Of a DNA stretch of 64,000 nucleotides, positions 55,601 through 61,600 are shown in pieces. A program made the translations under genes and the position numbers. Source of the stretch: Owenia fusiformis (Eukaryota; Annelida; Polychaeta; Sabellida; Oweniidae); NCBI GenBank assembly GCA_903813345.2, contig CAIIXF020000002.1, forward strand, positions 3,078,001 to 3,142,000. The letters run 5' to 3'. Within the stretch, counting starts at the first letter, position 1. Every line of letters begins with the position of its first letter. The notes under the pieces were generated by a model that was not told the DNA's origin, made no database searches, and worked only from the letters and a program-made list of their open reading frames with translations.

Positions 55601-58600
55601 TCCACTCATCATTCACATAAGTGATAACTCTCCCTGCTCCACCGATTCCATATAGTAGTTGAACATAACCCTCAGCGGGGTCTAATGGTAAGCATTCAAG
55701 GCCAACAGTGTCTTCTCTGTCAAAAGCGGCTTTATCTAACTCCTCATTTGTCCATGTTTTGAAATATTCTGGGCATTCTGTTATACGTTTTTCATTTCCA
55801 ATGCATGAAAATTCACCGAGTTTGCCTTTGGGATATGCACCTGCTCTGTAAAAACCACCCTTATGGATAGCTGCAAATTTCAATCCCAATTGCCTACAAA
55901 TAACTTGTCCGGCCTCGTTGTTAAAAGAATGTCTAAAGGAAGGTTCTTCAAATGGCCCCCAACCACCAAAATGGTATATTTCGACACGTCCACTGTATTT
56001 ATTAGGTCCATCAACAAGCCTCACAGACCCTTCTTCTACCCCATCACCTAGGAGATCCACATGAATGTCACAAACTTCTTGTATTGCTAAACTATATGTC
56101 CCAAAACTGAGGACTACAAGCGTCCCTATCCACCAAGCCATTGTTGAAGGACTGAAACTATGATAGTCAGGATTCAATTATCAACACCTAACAGCCTCAC
56201 CTGCTACAGTTTTGTTGTATTTTCATTTCCAGGACAACGGCAAAATATTATTATGTCGTACCCATTATGCATTTCATCGTCTAGCAACGTACAAACAAAT
56301 GAACTGTGAATTCCATACAGATTTGTTCCTGAGGCCAGCACTCAATTCATTATGATTTCAATTGATAGTGCATTTGATGAATTTTTGATGATCATATATC
56401 GAATTTCACAACATTTTTCTCAGATTCATATTTGGGTGAATAGAATAAATTGAAACGTTCTGCAAATAAAATATTTATAAACCGTCTCAGCATAATTTGT
56501 GGTTGTGCATTGTATATTTCCAATGTTTAGAAAACAAACAAAATATGTCATATACTTGTGGGGCTTGAGAAATTGACACAACCATGGGCGTAGGGCTATA
56601 TTTTGAGTTGGTACGCACACTCGGGGATGCCTGATTGCGTGGCCGAAGGCAGCGCATCGCGGGGGTCTGGGGGTATGCTCCCCCCGAATTCTTTTTTAAG
56701 GACGTTATTTGATGGAATCTAAGCGTTTTTATCAACTTTAAATGTTGACAATGGTAAACATACAAATTAATTAATGCATTTCAACACATTTTCAATTTTT
56801 TTCAAATTCATTTGGTACGCCTGTGCGTATTTTGCTTAATAGGCGCTACGCCCATGACAACATTGTGAAATTACCATAGTTTTTAACCATTGCTAAAGTA
56901 TGCTTGTTTAACATTTTATTCCAGGGTATAAAATCTACCACGCTATAGCATTAGCAGAATTACTTCATAGTGATTTAAAAAATACTGTCATTCAGTTTTG
57001 GAGATAATATAGTCTCTTAAAATCCACCAATCTTCTATTCCCTAACTTTGGGGGGGTCAAAATGTTTAGTTAAAATTGGTTATTTTATATAAAATATATA
57101 CACTTTATCATAAAATTATTATTTAGGCTTCTAGGTAAACAAGTTTTCTTAAATTAATATTTTAGGTAATACATACATTTAAAAGTGATAAAATGCATAT
57201 TAAGTCGATGAAGTGTATTCATATCTCTGGTATTTTATTTCTATTTCAGAATCAGAAGAACAATTAGAGAATGGAGGACTTGATGAAAGCATGACATCAC
57301 TGACTCCAGTGTCATACGCTTACACATTTCCTGTGAATGTCATGGTGTGTATACGAGTCAACCCCTCAATCATACGCTTCACATGCCTCCCTGTATCAAG
57401 AGTGGAATGCATTTTAAGGTAAGATTACGCTTACACATTTCCTTTGAATGTCACGGTGTGTATACGAGTCAACCCTTCAATCATACACTTCACATGCCTC
57501 CCTGTATCAAGAGTGAAATGAATTTAATGGTAAGATTATTTCATACACTTATACATTTCCTGTTAATGTCATGGTGTGTATACGAGTCAACCCCTCAATC
57601 ATATGCTTCACATGCCTCCCTGTATCAAGAGTGGAATGCATTTTAAGGTAAGATTATTTCATACACTTATACATTTCCTGTTAATGTCATGGTGTGTATA
57701 CGAGTCAACCCTTCAATCATACGCTTCACATGCCTCCCTGTATCAAGAGTGAAGTGAATTTAATGGTAAGATTATTTCATACACTTATACATTTCCTGTG
57801 AATGTCATGGTGTGTTTATGAGTCAACCCCTCAATCATAAGCTTCACATGACTCCCTGTATCAAGGGTGGAATGCATTTTGAGGTAAGAATATTTCATAC
57901 GCTTATACATTTCCTGTGAATGTCATTGTATGTATACGAGTCAGCCCCTCAATCATACGCTTCACATGCCTCCCTGTATCAAGAGTGGAATGCATTTTAA
58001 GGTAAGATTATTTCATACACTTATACATTTCTTGTGAATGTCATGGTGTGTATCCTAGTCAACCCCTCAATCATACGCTTCACATGCCTCTCTGTATCAA
58101 GAGTGGAATGCATTTTAAGGTAAGATTATTTCATGCGCTTATACATTTCCTGTGAATGTCTTGGTGTGTACACGAGTCAACCCCTCAATCATACGCTTCA
58201 CATGCATCCCTGTATTAAGAGTAGAATGCATTTTAAGGTAAGATTATTTCATACACTTATACATTTCTTGTGAATGTCATGGTGTGTATCCTAGTCAACC
58301 CCTCAATCATACGCTTCACATGCCTCTCTGTATCAAGAGTGGAATGCATTTTAAGGTAAGATTATTTCATACACTTATACATTTCTTGTGAATGTCATGG
58401 TGTGTATCCTAGTCAACCCCTCAATCATACACTTCACATGCCTCTCTGTATCAAGAGTGGAATGCATTTTAAGGTAAGATTATATCATACGCTTACACAT
58501 TTCCTGTTAATGTCATGTTGTGTTTACGACTCAACCCCTCAATCATACACTTCACATGCCTCCCTGTATCAAGAGTGGAATGCATTTTAAGGCAAGATTA

Positions 58601-61600
58601 TTTCATTCGCTTATACATTTCCTGTTAATGTCATTATATGTATACGAGTCAACCCCTCAATCATACGCTTCACATGCCTCCCTGTACCAAGAGTGGAATG
58701 CATTTTAAGGTAAGATTATTTCATACGCTTATACATTTCTTGCTAATGTCATGGTGTGCATACGAATCAACCCCTCAATCATACACTTCACATGCCTCCT
58801 CCCTGTATTAAGAGTAGAATGCATTTTAAGGTAAGATTATTTCGTACACTTATACATTTCTTGTGAATGTCATGGTGTGCATACAAATCAACCCCTCAAT
58901 CATACGCTTCACATGCCTCCTCCCTGTATTAAGAGAAGAATGCATTTTAAGGTAAGATTATTTCGTACACTTATACATTTCTTGTGAATGTCATGGTGTG
59001 CATACAAATCAACCCCTCAATCATACGCTTCACATGCCTCCCTGTATCAAGAGTGGAATGCATTTTAATGGAAGTCTTTATAGAAGGACTCGAAGGACTT
59101 CAAATAAAAGTTTAGTTGTCCCACATATGCATTGTTAAGCATAGTTCCTCTGCTTAAGAAGAAATTTTTAGTATGGCCATTTTCCTTTGAATATACATGA
59201 ACATGAAACCAACATTTTAAGATATATTCACATTGAATTCATGTTGCATATTAACAGGTTGCCATCCCTTGACATGGTTTTCTCCACAAAGAGGATTGAA
59301 ACAGAGAACCCCCTCGTGACATCCAAAGATGGGGGAACTCCTCCAATGAAATCAAAATGTAAGTAGGATACAAACATTTCAGATGAAGATTCTGCTAATT
59401 TGATGAAATCTTAGCCAAGAGGCCTGTCACAAATTAGTTTTCAACATTTAGAGTAAAGGGAAAAAATATCTCAATTATTTTTTGACCTTGAATAAAACAT
59501 TTTTTAAAACAGGTGAGAAGCAATTACCCAAATATTATAAGTTATGTGTCGATATTTTCCATCCGAGCCTGTTTGTTAAATCGCAGGCAATGTTGGGTCA
59601 GATATTTGTTTTCTATTCTAAATTGTCAAGTCTGAGTATATATTAATGTCATCCCAATAATTGTGAAATACTCCTAATTGATATGACCCCAAATAATGTT
59701 TTGATATGATCTATTAAAAAATTGTATTTTTGAGATTACTGAATAGGATCTGAAACTGTGAATGAGCAAGTTTTTATATTGCAGTAAACCGCGAAAGGTC
59801 TGCGAGTGGAAATCAAGGTCAAGGTCGTAATCTCAACTCTGGTTCCGTAGAGAATCTTCTCCCAGGGGGTGGTCTACAAGTGACAGCGTGTCTCAGTGAC
59901 TTCTCCCTCTTTATCTTCCATCCCTATGGGGGTCAGAACAAGAAAAGTGGCGAAAGCCTGCTTGGGGGACCTGTCATGACTCCCCCCTCTTTGGGTAAAT
60001 AAAAAATATTATTACATTTTTTTAATTTTAATTTTGATTCTAAAATGTTTTTAACTTTATTATGTACAGTCGTAAAATATATATTAGAATGTATTACATA
60101 CCTAGCGAAGCATTTGTATGGAAGTCAATGGAGCTGAAGGACGGCTATATATTCCTGTATAGCCGCCAAACTTTTTACCATGACAATCGTATGACGTCAC
60201 GTTTCATTTCTTACATGTTCACTTTGCACACAGATGTGTGACGTCATTGATATAACATGAAAACAAAGCATTTTTGTCTTTTCACGCATTTCTGCATATT
60301 ATATTCATGAAATGTAATGTAAAATGTACTTTAGGTATGTAATACAACAATTATGTCAGTATCATTGAATATATGCCTTCGGTCTGTCGTAAATATAACC
60401 CTCGCAAGCTCGGGCTATATTATTCACATAGTGCTGTTAGACTTAGTATGCCAATTTGTGGAAACAATCAAAGGGGTCCAGGGGCACACTCTCATCTGAA
60501 AATATTTTGATTTTGATGTTTTTTTATATAATATTTATTTCAATCTAGTGGGAAAGTATTTTCAAATTATTTAGATTTATTTTAGCTATATGCATTAGCA
60601 TACGTCGTACTTAAATGAGCGTAACAGGGTTTACATGAAAACGTCCAACAACATACTCTTAATTTGATTTCACTGAATATTTCAGAATGATATATTTCAC
60701 TGATATAAGTGTAATTGACATTCATGCTGTATTTATTTATCACATTAAAGGGTCTATGACAGATGGCGCTGCGTCACCTCTCTCTGCGGCAACAGGACGT
60801 AAAGATTCACTCAGCCTCAATGTGGAGTTTGTCAAAGTAAACATATCCAGGAGCAGGAAGGGAATCATTCAAGCCTCAGACACACACATTAGTCCAAATC
60901 AATTGAAGGCCGGAGGAAAGAAACCTAGTGGAGGTGCATCAAATATTATAAGATTTTCAAGTAAGTTAATTAAATATCATTAAATCTTACAAGTATCAAA
61001 TATTATAAGGTTTTCAAGTAAGTTAATTAAATATCATTAAATCTTACAAGTATCAAATATTATAAGGTTTTCAAGTAAGTTAATTAAATATCATTAAATC
61101 TTACAAGTATCAAATATTATAAGGTTTTCAAGTAAGTTAATTAAATATCATTAAATCGTACAAGTATCAAATATTATAAGGTTTTCAAGTAAGTTAATTA
61201 AATATCATTAAATCTTACAAGTATCAAATATTATAAGGTTTTCAAGTAAGTTAATTAAATATCATTAAATCTTACAAGTATCAAATATTATAAGGTTTTC
61301 AAGTAAGTTAATTAAATATCATTAAATGTTATAAGTATGGCATCTTAAGATTATAATATTAAATATCATCAGATTATCAAATGTAATCTGATCTCAAGTT
61401 CGCTATTACCTGGCCCAAGCTATTTCAAGTGCTCTACAACTCTGTGAAAATAATGTATTTCTTTCTTTATGAGTGTGTCAGAATCTTAAAGAATTTAAAA
61501 GAATTGAGCAAGTCCAAGTTTGCTTAATGTCTCTGAATATTTCATTACTTTATTATTCTTTCAGCCATATGTGATATTGGATCTGCCTCATTTAAATATA

